A DNA stretch of 64,000 bases from Emiliania huxleyi CCMP1516 (taxonomy: Eukaryota > Haptophyta > Isochrysidales > Noelaerhabdaceae). Below the pieces are notes generated by a model. The model did not search any database. It was not told the DNA's origin and worked only from the letters and a program-made list of their open reading frames with translations. Each line of letters opens with the position of its first letter. The first letter of the stretch is position 1. Position numbers and translations under genes: made by a program. Shown piece after piece: positions 28,320 through 38,127 of the stretch. The DNA is taken from NCBI RefSeq assembly GCF_000372725.1, contig NW_005200170.1:185052-249051 (forward strand). Direction: 5' to 3'.

Positions 28320-30022
28320 TTACTTTACGACGCGAACGGGCAGCGCGTGCGCGCAATTCTCGCCGTCGCCCAAGCGGTAGTTCGCCCCCTCTCCCCAGCC
28401 CCAGACGCTGCCGTCAGCCGCCAGCGCGAGGCTGTGCAAGGCGCCCGCCGACACGGTAACGACGCCCCGCCCCGCGAGCGCCTCGACTCTCTCCGGCAAA
28501 AGCTGGCTGGAGAGCGTGCCTGTGCGCGGCGAGCTGCTGGCGGTCGGAGGGTCAAGGAAGGAAGACGTTATATGGAGGGAGGGGGCGGGGAGTGAGCGGT
28601 GCGGGGAGGGAGGGAGGGGCGGCGGTGTGCACCATGCACACTGGCGAGCACCGAGTGCCGCGTGAAGGCGGCCGCGCGCCCGATGCGCCCTAGAGGCCCG
28701 GTGCCCCAGCTGTAGACGGCGCCGTCGACGGTGAGGGCGAGGCTGTGGCCTCCCCCCGCCGACACGGCGACGACGCGCCGCCCCTCCAAGGCCTCGATCT
28801 TGGAGGGTTGGAGCCTCGACTTCATACCTCCGTGGCCTAGCTGGCCGGCAACAGCGTCGCCCCAGCTCCAGACGGCGCCATCGGCGGTGATGGCGAGAGC
28901 ATGCCCGTACCCCGCCGACACCGCGATGACCAGCTGACCGGCCAAGCCCTCCACCCTCTTCGGCAGAGCCAGGGCGGTGACGGGGCCGTGCCCGAGCTGC
29001 CCACTCGTCCCCAAGCCCCAGCTCCAGACGGCGCCGTCCGCCGTCAGGGCGAGCGAGAAGCCGCTCTGCCCGGCCGACACGGCGACGACCCGCTCGCCAG
29101 CCAGGGCCTCGATCAGTTCAGGGAGGAGCCGTGGCTCCTACGGACACACCCTATCTCGTGCTCCTCTCGGCTCTCTCTCGGCCCTCGCTCTCTCGGCCCG
29201 GCGCCTCGTCCCCGTGCCCGAGCTGTCCAAACTTGCCGCCGCCCCAGCTGAAGATGGCGCCGTCGGCGGTCACCGCGACGCTGTGGGAGAGGCCCGCCGC
29301 CGCCGCGACCACGCTCCGCCCCGCGAGCGCCTCGACCCGCCTCGGCCGCCGCTCGGAGAGGCGGGCGCCGTGGCCGAGCTGGCCGTGTTGACCTGTCCCC
29401 CAGCTCCACAGCCCGCCGCCGTCGGCGAGGAGCAGGGAGTGGTAGCTGCCCGCAACCACCCCCGCAGCAGACATTCCTTGCGGGAGCGGCGGGAGCGGCG
29501 ACGGCGTGGCGAGGCGTGTGACGCCCTCCCCGTGCCCCAGCAGGCCGGCGAGGTCGCGAGACTCCGAGCCGCAGGTTGAGACGCTGCCGTCTCGCCCGGT
29601 GAAGAGGCTGTGCTGGTTTCCGGCAGCCACTTTCGCCAGCCGATTCGCCTCGTGCTGCAGCGCGAGGAAGCAGAGGCGGCGCACGGACCGCACCTCCGCA
29701 GGGAGGTCGTACCCTCGCTCCGCCGCGCGGAGGCGGAGCGCCTGCTCCGCGAGGGAGCGCTCGCCCGCGTAGTCGCCGCTGCCGTGGAAGATGGAAGCAG
29801 TTGTGCCGGCGGCGGAGACGTCGGCCGGGCTCCGGCACCTGAGCGGTGCGTCCCCGGCGGGTCGGGTTGTGCTGAGACAAGTGTGTTTGACAGAGAAGCG
29901 TGGTGGAAGTGGCAGTGGTACCGGGCGAGGATCAGGACGAGGACGTCAGGCGGGAGGTCAGACAGGAGATTGATTGGAGCGTCATCGTGGGCAGCGTCAT
30001 CTGGGGAGGATGTCACCATCAC
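28320..30022 (-). CDS. F-box and RCC1-repeat protein
   Basis: Probable substrate adaptor of an SCF ubiquitin ligase with an RCC1 beta-propeller. The start is at 30022 (MMVTSSPDDAAHDD), followed by the F-box core INLLSDLPPDVLVLILAR, where an intron begins. After the intron come an Ala/Glu-rich linker (SLAEQALRLRAAERGYDLP) and RCC1 blades: VAAGNQHSLFTGRDGSVSTCG, VVAGSYHSLLLADGGGLWSWG, GLSHSVAVTADGAIFSWG, SGFSLALTADGAVWSWG, GYGHALAITADGAVWSWG, GGGHSLALTVDGAVYSWG and a final exon GALHSLALAADGSVWGWG ending ALPVRVVK with TAA at 28320-28322. Introns lie near 29106-29200 (tail AGATAGGGTGTGTCCGTAG) and 28535-28650. Seven blades make a full propeller. The F-box is short and its second half falls at the exon junction, so that exon boundary is approximate. 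Confidence 0.8.
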
Positions 30023-30052
30023 GCCCCACAGTAGTCGAGAATTCTTTTTGGT

Positions 30053-31264
30053 GTGGGCGGCGCCCCGGAGGTCCTCGGCAGGGACCGCCAGCTTCGCCCA
30101 GCGAGGCCGGGGCCGCCCTCAGCATCGGCAGCGCTCCGGGACGATGCGCCGGGGCCGGGCCCCTCGGGCAGCGCTGCGGCCTCGGCGACGGGCGCGGCTG
30201 GCGACGCGGCGACGCCTATCGACGTCGACGCCCCGCCGCCGTCCGGGCCGTCCCGGCCGCAGCAGCCGCCGGCCGACGACGTTTGCCCTGTTTGCCCCGA
30301 GGACGACGATGCCGATGGAGGTGGTGGCGACGACCTCGACGAAGGCGTGCCCTCGGCTTTCCGCCCGCAGGGGGTGCCTGAGGTCCGCTGCCCCCATTTC
30401 TCCCTCGCCGACCCTACCGTCGCTGTTGGGTGCTCCCGCTGTCTGCCGACCTGGGCGGGTCCTCGAGGTTTTGGCAACGCAGACGAGGCGCGCTCCTTCA
30501 CCCGCCTCGCCACCCACCTCAACAGCGAGTTCGCCTCGCATCAGCTTGGCGCCGACCTCTTCGAGACGGAGTGCATGGACATGGGCGTGTACCAGTGCCC
30601 GATCCCCGGATGCGGCAAATGGTGCGCGACCGTTGGAGCCAAGTGCGGCCTTTATCAGCATCTCTTCAAATGCGACCGGTCCTACCGAGGCGACGCGGGC
30701 GACCCGCGTTGGAAGGATGGTCGCGAAGGCTTCATGCGGCTCCTGCAGCAGCAGGCTCGACCGGGCTCAGCGGCGCACTACTTTCGGACCGTGTGCTACG
30801 CGCGCAAGCAGCCGCAGGCGGACAGGCGCGCCAAGCACGCCCGGTGGGTCGCGGACACGGCGAAGGCGCGGTCCAGGGAGGAGGAGGGCGCCGAGGGTGA
30901 CCCCGAGGCTCGGCGCCGGGCCAGGGCGGCCTCCGACGCTGCGCGCAAGGCCGCTTTCCGCGACCGCGGGTCCCAGCACGTCATCTCCAGCCCCGGGGTC
31001 CAGTACTCCTACGAGTGGCTTCGACCGTGGGCGGACAACCCGAGGCTGCTCGCCGCCATCGACACGGTCCGGCGCCGCCGCCCGCCCGCCGTGAGCATGG
31101 TCCGCAAGCGCACACGTGACCGCACGGGACCGCGGCATGCGATTTCGCTCGCGCAAAGCATACGATACACGTGGTCTCTCCCCCCATGGTGGACTCGGGG
31201 ACAGCTCGCCGACCCGTGTCAAAGTCGGCGTCCGCCAGCGAGACGGCCGCAAGCGGCGCAATGA
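30053..31264 (+). CDS. C2H2 zinc-finger ORF, possibly of mobile-element origin
   Basis: Open frame of about 400 codons without an ATG near its start. The first in-frame ATG lies far inside (ECMDMGVY, about 30570). The N-terminal third is disordered (Pro/Ala/Asp). Then VCPVCPEDD, VRCPHFSL and CSRCLP form Cys pairs, and a finger CPIPGCGKWCATVGAKCGLYQH ends in HLFKCD, a C2H2 pattern typical of nucleic-acid-binding proteins and of some element-encoded proteins. A basic helical region (RRRARAASDAARKAAF) follows, then VQYSYEWLRPWADNPRLLAAID. The last ~280 bp run antisense to the ankyrin/RING gene, so the true end is probably near 31110. I do not recognise a family. Confidence 0.4.
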   Translation: MGGAPEVLGRDRQLRPARPGPPSASAALRDDAPGPGPSGSAAASATGAAGDAATPIDVDAPPPSGPSRPQQPPADDVCPVCPEDDDADGGGGDDLDEGVPSAFRPQGVPEVRCPHFSLADPTVAVGCSRCLPTWAGPRGFGNADEARSFTRLATHLNSEFASHQLGADLFETECMDMGVYQCPIPGCGKWCATVGAKCGLYQHLFKCDRSYRGDAGDPRWKDGREGFMRLLQQQARPGSAAHYFRTVCYARKQPQADRRAKHARWVADTAKARSREEEGAEGDPEARRRARAASDAARKAAFRDRGSQHVISSPGVQYSYEWLRPWADNPRLLAAIDTVRRRRPPAVSMVRKRTRDRTGPRHAISLAQSIRYTWSLPPWWTRGQLADPCQSRRPPARRPQAAQ

Positions 31265-33282
31265 CGGGCAACGGGCGCTGACCCGTCGCCGACACGGATG
31301 TCGATGCCCCATCTGCCAACTGCGCCACCTCGGGCCCAATCAGGCGCTCGACAGCTCGCACACGCGCCTCGAGGGTCCCATCCTCGCTCGGCACGCCGAG
31401 GAGGCGCTCCAGCAGGTCGACCCGCTGTGGCAGGTCCGCCCCGTGACTGACAGGCTCGCCCCCCATCTCCTCCTCGCACCGCGCCACTCGAAGCACCAAC
31501 GCCTCCGCCTCCGCCTCCGCCTCCGACACGCGAAGCAGCGCTTCCGCTAGCTCCACCGCCTCAGCCGCCTCTCGCTCCGCCGCCCGCTCCGCCGCCTTGC
31601 GGTCCGCAGCCGCTAGTTCTGCAGCCTCCCTCTGCGCTCGCCTCGCCGCCTCCTGCGCGTCCTAGCTGCGCCGCCCTCTCCTCCTGCGCGCGAAGCTCTG
31701 CCGCGGCCTGCTCTTTCCGCAGCTCCTCGAGCTCGAAGGCGGACGGCGCCTTCTTGGCCTCCTTTTTCTTCTCCTTGGCCTCCTTCTTGGCCGCGCGCTG
31801 CTCCGCCGCCTTTGCTAGCCGCCTTGCCTTCTCCTCGTCCGCCCTCCTGCTGGCCTCTTCCTCCGAGCGCCGCGCCTGCTCGGCTCTCGCGGCGCTGCGC
31901 TCTACCGCCGCCGCCCGCTGCTCCGCACGTAGTACCTCCTCCGCTGCTAGCCTCTCCACCTCCCTTGCCCGGGCCTCCTCCTCCGCCGCCGCGCGCTCAG
32001 CAGCCAGCTTCGCCTCCGTCTCTGCCGCAATGGCCCGTTTCTGCTCCTCCAGCGCCGCCGCCTCTGCCGCCCTGCGCGCCGCGTCCGCGGCACGCTCTGC
32101 TTCGCGCTTGCGCGCCACCTGCTGGCGCTCACGTGCCGCCGCCTCCTCTGCTCGTGCGCGCTGCTCGCGCCGCGTCCTGGCCTCGAGCGCGCGCTCCTCC
32201 CGTCGCTTCTCCGCCAGATGTTGCTTGATAACTTGCAAACACTCAGCGCTGTCTCCTTCCTGAGCACGTTGCAACGCAGTGCTGCCCGTTTCATCGCGTG
32301 CCACTGGATCTGCTCCTGCCCGCAGCAACGTTTTGACCACCCGCTCCCTGTTCATGTAGGCGGCCTCCATCAGTGCGCTGCCGTGACGGCAATGCTGGTG
32401 GAGGTCGGCCCCGCACTGCAGCAGCTTCTCGACCACCCGCTCGTGGCCGCCTTCGGCGGCGTCTATCAGCGCGGTGCGTCCGTAGCTATCTTGCTGGTCT
32501 ATTATCGCGCCGTGCCGCACTAGCATTTCGACCGCCGGCTCGTGGCCATTTCCAGCGGCGCACATCAACGCGGTGATGCCGTTGCGTATGTAACCACTCT
32601 GGCGCTCCTGTGCCACCCCCCGGTTTATGTCAGCACCACCCTGTAGCAGTGTGGCGACGACGTTCTCATGGCCCCCTGCGGCTGCGATAATTAGCGAGCT
32701 CGGTCCACAGCTGTTGATGCGATCGATCTCCGCGCCGTGTCGCACCAGCGCCTCGACCGCCCGCGGCTTTCCTGCGAGGGCTGCAAGCTCCAGCGCAGTG
32801 GTGCCGTTGCCGTTCTTGGTCTCACATTTGCTCAACACGTTGAACACATTGATGAAAGTGTTGGTCTGATGGTTGACATCCGCACCACGCTGCAGCAGCA
32901 TGTCGACAAGCTCCTCGCGGCCATGCTTGGCCGCGCGTGTCAGCGCGGTGTCTTGTTCAGCGCGAAAGAATGTTCCTACCTCATTGACTCTCGCGCCTTG
33001 CTTCAGCAGCATGTCAACCACTTGCTCGTGGCCATTGCAAACTGCGAACATCATGGAATTGGTAAGCTGTGGACGCGTAGGTACGTGACGTTCTATCAGT
33101 AGACTAACTATCCTCTCATGGCCGCTTTCGGCGGCCAGCATCAACGGCGTGTAGCCTTCTATCCCTTCGAATTCAAACGTCAGGTTTAGGCTCCCGATGG
33201 CGCCTTCGTTGAGGAGCTTTAGCACTGTCGCCTCGTCGCCTCCCACGATCGTACTTGCGAATTCTCCGTCCATCGCTTTCAT
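30981..33282 (-). CDS. Ankyrin-repeat, coiled-coil, RING protein
   Basis: Predicted E3 ubiquitin ligase or scaffold. The start is the ATG at 33282 (MKAMDGEFASTIVGGDEA), the other upstream frame being compositional. About ten ankyrin repeats follow, e.g. GYTPLMLAAESGHERIVSLL, DTALTRAAKHGREELVDMLL, TTALELAALAGKPRAVEALV, ITALMCAAGNGHEPAVEMLV and RTALIDAAEGGHERVVEKLL. After these comes a long Ala/Glu/Arg coiled coil (from about 32230 down to 31500) with KKEAKEKKKEAKK. The frame then shifts once near 31665 (after EERAAQL) and continues in register as AQEAARRAQREAAELAAADRKAAERAA. The C-terminus has a helical segment (RVDLLERLLGV) and a RING-like CIVCFARAKSHAAVPCGHVCACGPC; its last Cys pair is not evident. 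Intronless. It overlaps the zinc-finger ORF on the other strand. Confidence 0.7.
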
Positions 33283-33399
33283 CAGTGAAACGGAGTGAAG
33301 CCTTGCCCTGCTCGGTGCCGGACGACGAAAAATTCGGGCGACCGTTGGATGTTTCATGTTTGCCAAATGCAAAAAAGTTTTCTCCCCTGGGCCCCCCCA

Positions 33400-34000
33400 C
33401 CAGCCTCCCAGCCTCGCTGGGCCAGAAAATCGGCCCGCGAGGTGGGGTGCTAGTATGAGCACGATCCGTCGTAGAGTTCTTGCGCTTCGGCGGTTAGTGG
33501 TAACACTCACCTCCGTCCGAGAAAACCCATCGGGTCGCTCCTCATCGCAAACCCTGTCAGCAGAGTCCTCCTACGGGAATGTACGTAAGAGCCACATACA
33601 CTGAAAAAGTCAGCAGTCCTCCTCCGGGAATGTACGTAAGAGCCGTCCTCCCATCCCTCCCTTGAGTTGTCTCACTCTCTGTTTACTTGGTCTTGGAGCA
33701 CTGGAGTACTTTCTTTCTTTCTTTTTCGTAAGAGAGCCACATACAACGTGAGAGAGAGAGTAAAGTACGTAGCCGCATGTACAACGTACGGCTTTAAGCT
33801 AAAAGTACGTACAACGTACGTACAAGCTACAACGAAAAAGCCGAGAGAAGATCTCTCTCGTGCAAAAAAGAAATCCTGGTTCCCGCTGGCACGGCCGTTT
33901 TCAAGGCAAAAGCTCTAGTCAAAACCCCGTACGGTTGTATTCAAGACACCCACCACACAGCGCTCACGGCACGACATAAGCGACGCCCTCACGCAACGGA
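33400..34000. repeat. Intergenic repeats
   Basis: A unit of about 45 bp (CTCC.CCGGGAATGTACGTAA followed by GAGCC) is present twice (33566-33600 and 33616-33645), followed by the GCCGTCCTCCCATCCCTCCC end motif of the element at 8.3 kb. 33440-33530 also resembles 41495-41610 (GGTGGGGTGCTAGTA, CTTCGGCGGTTAGTGGT, GAAACCCATCGG). Several CGTACGTAC tracts occur at 33760-33830. Confidence 0.6.
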
Positions 34001-34005
34001 CACCC

Positions 34006-34160
34006 TCACGGCAGCACCGTGCCCGTCCGTTGCTTGAAGGCGCGCTTGTTCGGGTCCACGGGCGTCTTGCGCAAGTTGCCTCCCGATCGAATAGACGCCA
34101 TCAGCTGCGCTTGCAAATCGTCCCCCGCCGGCGCTGGTCGACTCCCTGAGCTCGGCGGCG

Positions 34161-34191
<31 letters not shown>

Positions 34192-34543
34192 AGGCGGCGG
34201 CGGCGGTGGCGGCGGCGCACCCGGCGCACCCGGCGGGCGGNNNNNNNNNNNNNNNNNNNNNNNNNNNNNNNNNNNNNNNNNNNNNNNNNNNNNNNNNNNN
34301 NNNNNNNNNNNNNNNNNNNNNNNNNNNNNNNNNNNNNNNNCACTACTCCTCCCCCTCCTGCTCCTCATCATCACCCCCCCAACGACCTCCGCCGCCGCGC
34401 CCCCCCCCTCCTCCGGCGCCGCCGCCGCCGCGGCCGCCTACGGCCCCCCCCCGCCGCCTCCGCCGCCGCCGCCGCCGCCGCCCCCGCCCCCCCCCCCTCC
34501 GGCGCCTCCTCCGCCGCCGCCTCCTCCTCCGCCTCCGGGAATG

Positions 34544-34578
<35 letters not shown>

Positions 34579-37500
34579 ACCCGGAGCGCCGGGCGGGCGG
34601 GGCGGCGGCGGCGGCGGCGGCGGCGGTCGCGGAGGCCCGCCATTGGCTCGCGACGCGGCGGCGGCGCCGCCGGGCGAGGGCGGCGGCGCGCCGTCCGTTG
34701 GCAGCGCGGCGATCTTGCGCTTGAGCATCGCGAGGAGTCGCTGCGCGTCCGCCGACGTGTTGAGCAGGTCCTTTTGCTGCTCGAGCTTGTGCGTGAGCGC
34801 GCGCACCTGTCCACACAGCGCGCGCGCCGCCGTGACGAGGCGATCCTCACCGCGGGTCGGCGTGTCCACACACCGCGCGCGCGTGACAAGCGAAGCGGCG
34901 GCAGCAGCCGGTAGATGGGACGGGGACGTGTCTAGGAAGTGTCTAGGAAGTGTCTAGGAAGTGCCTCGCCTCGTCAGGCTTGAGGCCGCCGGTGCCCATC
35001 GACTTGTACTGCCCGGGCCCAATCATCTTGAGCTCCGGCGCGCTCATCACGACCATGCGCAGCTCGAGCCGGTTCTGCACGCGCTGCGCCAGCTGCCGCT
35101 CGTCGCCGAAGAGAGAGAGCGGCTTCACGCCGAGCACCTGCGGACGTGTCGGCGGGCGTATCGGTGGGCGGGCCGGGCGGCGGCGGCGGTGCGAGTCGAG
35201 TTGAGGCGGAGGTGTCGACTGGCGTGTGGATGTACCATGGGTGGGGGCAGTCGGGGGGGGGGGGGGGTCTCGGAAGTGCCTCGGAAACGACTCGGCTACC
35301 CGCCGCATCGCCGGCTCGGAAGTGGGTCGGAAGTGGGTCGGAAGTGTCTCTGCAGAGGTGGCGTCTCGGAGGCGTCTCGGCACCTGCCGTATCGCCGGCT
35401 CGAGCGCGTCGTACGCCTGGCCGTTGCGCTTCCGCTGCGCCGCCTCGCGCTCCTTGCTCTTGGCCGCATCGGCCTGGTTCTGCTGCTGCTGCCGCTGGGC
35501 CTGCTTGCGGTCCTCCTCCTCCTTGGCAAGCTTGGCGATGCGCTGGTGGCGAGGCGTGTCCATCATCTCGCCGAGCTTGATGGACATCCCCTCGGCGATG
35601 CCCTTGACGCGCTCCGACACGCTCGGGTCGTCGTTGAGGATGATCTCCATCTGCACCATGTACTCCTTGCGGATGTCCTCGTCGTTCATCCGCACCATCA
35701 GGTCGTACAGCTTCGGCATCAGCTCGCCCGTCTTCGGCGGCCCGCCGCCCGGCGCGAGCGAGTCGACAATCTCCTTGTACGTCGCCTTGTACTTGTCGGT
35801 GATCTCCTTGTCCTCGTCGACGGAGACGTACCTAATCTCGGCTCACCTCGGCTCATCTCGGGTGACCTCGGGCCCGCCTCCTCGTCCTCTTCGACGGGCG
35901 CGCACATGTCGCCCACAATCTTGCGCACCTCCTCGTTCTCCACCTTGAGCTTCTCGTGGTTGGAGCGCAGCTCCTCGTACTTGGCCTTCATCTCGCGCAT
36001 CTGCTCCAGCTCGCGCTTGACCCGCTCGTACTCGGCAACCATCGCGTCCGGCACGGCCGGCGACGCGCCGTCGAGCCCCTTCGCCGCCTCGTGGAAGGAC
36101 GCGCTTCGAGGCGTGCGCAGCGAGCCGCCCGCGTCCGCGTCGCCGCCGGCCGGGTCGGCCGACGCCGCGGCCAGGCTCGAGTCGGCCGCCGCGGCGCGCA
36201 CGCCGCCGCTGCCGCGGCTCGAGCGGGACGCCTTCGACGGCGACGACTGCGGGATGAAGGTGGTGACGGTGGAGCCGCCCTGCTGCGTGCCGCCCGAGGC
36301 GAGGCGCCGCTTCTCCTCGTCCGAGCCCGAGTCCGAGTCCGCCTCGTAGCTCACCGTGCCCGCCGGAGCGCGGTTGAGGCGCGAGGCCGATAGCTCGGAC
36401 GAGTTGACCTGGATGTCTGTCTCCATCAGCAGCTTGTAGTACGCGTGCAGCGTCTCCGAGATCTCCCACCCCTGCTTGGTCGAGAGCGAGTACTTGACGA
36501 TGTGGCGCCCCTGGTGCGCCTCCTCGAGAAAGTCGCAGCGCGTCGACCAAAAGCAAAACAGCTTCGGGGAGTACTCCCACCTGCAGCCGAGGGGCCGCAC
36601 GCCGTCAGACGAGCTCCGCCGAGACGAGAGGGCGGCGGACGGTACCTGGGGTGCCCCCACGTAACCCCCCACCGCTGCACCTCTCGGGCCATCTCGGGCC
36701 ATCTCGGGCCATCTCGGGCCATCTCGGGCCATCTCGAGGGCGCTCCCACCGCTGCACGTCGGCGAAGAAGAAAGGCGAGTGGATCTCCTCCTTGGTGATC
36801 GGGTGGAAGAAGTGGACGCCCGACGAGTTTGCGGCGAGCAAAAAGTGGCCCGACGGGAAGATCTTCGAGTTGTGCACGTGGAAGAGGGTGGTGCCGTACA
36901 TCGGCAGCTTGCGCACCTTCTTGATGTACATGACCTTCGCCTCGGACGGCGAGATGCCGCGCCCCTGCGACAGCTTCGCGAAGATGTCGGAGATCTTGCG
37001 CGCCTCGAGGTGGATCCGCGCCTCCCAGTCGCACTCGGAGGTGGAGGTCACCAGCGGCGTCGGCATCAGCTGCTCGCCGATCTTGGCCTCGCGCATGTAC
37101 GGCAGCGAGAACTGCTCCTTCGAGGCGTCGAATGGGCCGTACCAGACGTAGTACTGGATGGCGGCCAGCTTGATGGCGTCCGAGAGCTTGGTGAGGTAGT
37201 TGCCGCGCTGCACGTCGTTGACGGCCTGGATGTAGAAGAGGTGGATGAAGGGCTTCTCGGTGATGAGGCGCTCGTCGTGCTTCGTGAAGAGGAACTTCTT
37301 GAGCAGCAGCTTGGTGCGCCGGTCGCGCATCCCCAGCGCCTTGGCGCGCGAGTCGGTCGTCGCCTTGATGTCTGCAACCTGCGCCTCGCCGTGCAGCAGG
37401 TAGTGCGTGCCGCGCTGCACCTGGTAGAGGGCGAACGCAGACGACTCCTGCACGCCGAGCCGCTGCTTGACCTGCTCGAGCAGCTCGCCGACCAGCATCG

Positions 37501-38089
37501 CGCTCGTCGTCTCGAAGAACTTGTACGTGCCGTCGAGCAGGTAAATCTTGACCGACCCCTCGGGCGCGGGCGCGTCGTCGGCCTTGCGCACCTTGTTGCG
37601 GCGCGAGAAGGACCAGGTCCGCTCCTTGGTGTCGGCCGACTTTGCGAGCTCCGCCGAGTCGATCTCGACCGACCTCGAAGAGGAGCGCCGGTCGAGGCTC
37701 TGCGAGCTCGCCTGCTCGTGCATGCCGTGCATCGACTCGATCGACGTCTGAGGCTCGAGCGCGGTGGGGGAGGGCGACGCGTCGCCGGCGGCGGCTCCAG
37801 CGTCGTCATACTTCTTGCGCGTGTTCCAGCTGAGCGAGCGCGAGATCTTGGACAGCTTCGAGTCGCCCTTGCGGCCGAACGAGTTTGCGCGGTCGCGGCT
37901 GTCCGCCGCCTGGAGTCGGAGGAGGCCAGGGCCCGTCACAAAAGGGCTGGAGCCGATTCCCCCCGAGCGCTGGTTGCAACACGGACTGCCCTGCCCACTG
38001 CCCTGCCCTCCCCACTGCCCTCCCCTGCCGCGTCCCGAGGCATCGGCCACTCTCGAGGTCTCTGCGGCAGTGCGCGCGCTGCTGTGCAT
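34006..38089 (-). CDS. FERM, coiled-coil, Pro-rich, WH2 protein
   Basis: Probable membrane-to-actin linker. The start is at 38089 (MHSSARTAAETSRVAD). FERM lobe F1 is GSVKIYLLDGTYKFFETTSAML. Lobe F2 contains FTKHDERLITEKPFIHLFYIQA and LSDAIKLAAIQYYVWYG. Lobe F3 runs MYGTTLFHVHNSKIFPSGHFLL, FHPITKEEIHSPFFFADVQR, then after an intron WEYSPKLFCFWSTRCDF. Next come an acidic/Ser linker, a coiled coil (YERVKRELEQMREMKAKYEELR), a helical region (KLYDLMVRMNDEDIRKEYMV), RIAKLAKEEEDRKQAQRQQQQ, and another coiled coil (LCGQVRALTHKLEQQKDLL). The end is a polyPro tract interrupted by the assembly gap, then a WH2-like actin-binding motif DDLQAQLMASIRSGGNLRKT, ending GTVLP. Introns at 36581-36749 and 35832-35899 begin with copies of the next exon. 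The polyPro part would bind profilin or SH3 domains. Confidence 0.8.
34241..34340. other. Assembly gap (100 N)
   Basis: Exactly 100 N inside the GGC/CCG-rich polyproline-coding tract of the FERM gene. This is the usual placeholder for a gap of unknown size. Confidence 0.95.
35832..35899 (-). other. FERM-gene intron beginning with copy of next exon
   Basis: GC donor, 68 bp. GTCGAAGAGGACGAGGAG at the intron start matches GTCGACGAGGACAAGGAG in the next exon. It ends GTGAGCCGAGATTAG. Removal gives GDMCAYVSVDEDKEITDKY. Confidence 0.75.
36581..36749 (-). other. FERM-gene intron, three copies of the exon junction and a decamer array
   Basis: GT donor, 169 bp. GTGCAGCG|GTGGGAG occurs at the donor, GTGCAGCG|GTGGGGG inside, and CTGCAG|GTGGGAG at the acceptor. 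Between the first two lie five to six GGCCCGAGAT decamers. Removal gives DVQRWEYSPKLF. Confidence 0.8.
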
Positions 38090-38127
38090 GAAGCATCTAT
38101 CCTTCCGCCGCCTCCGCCGCGGCTGAC

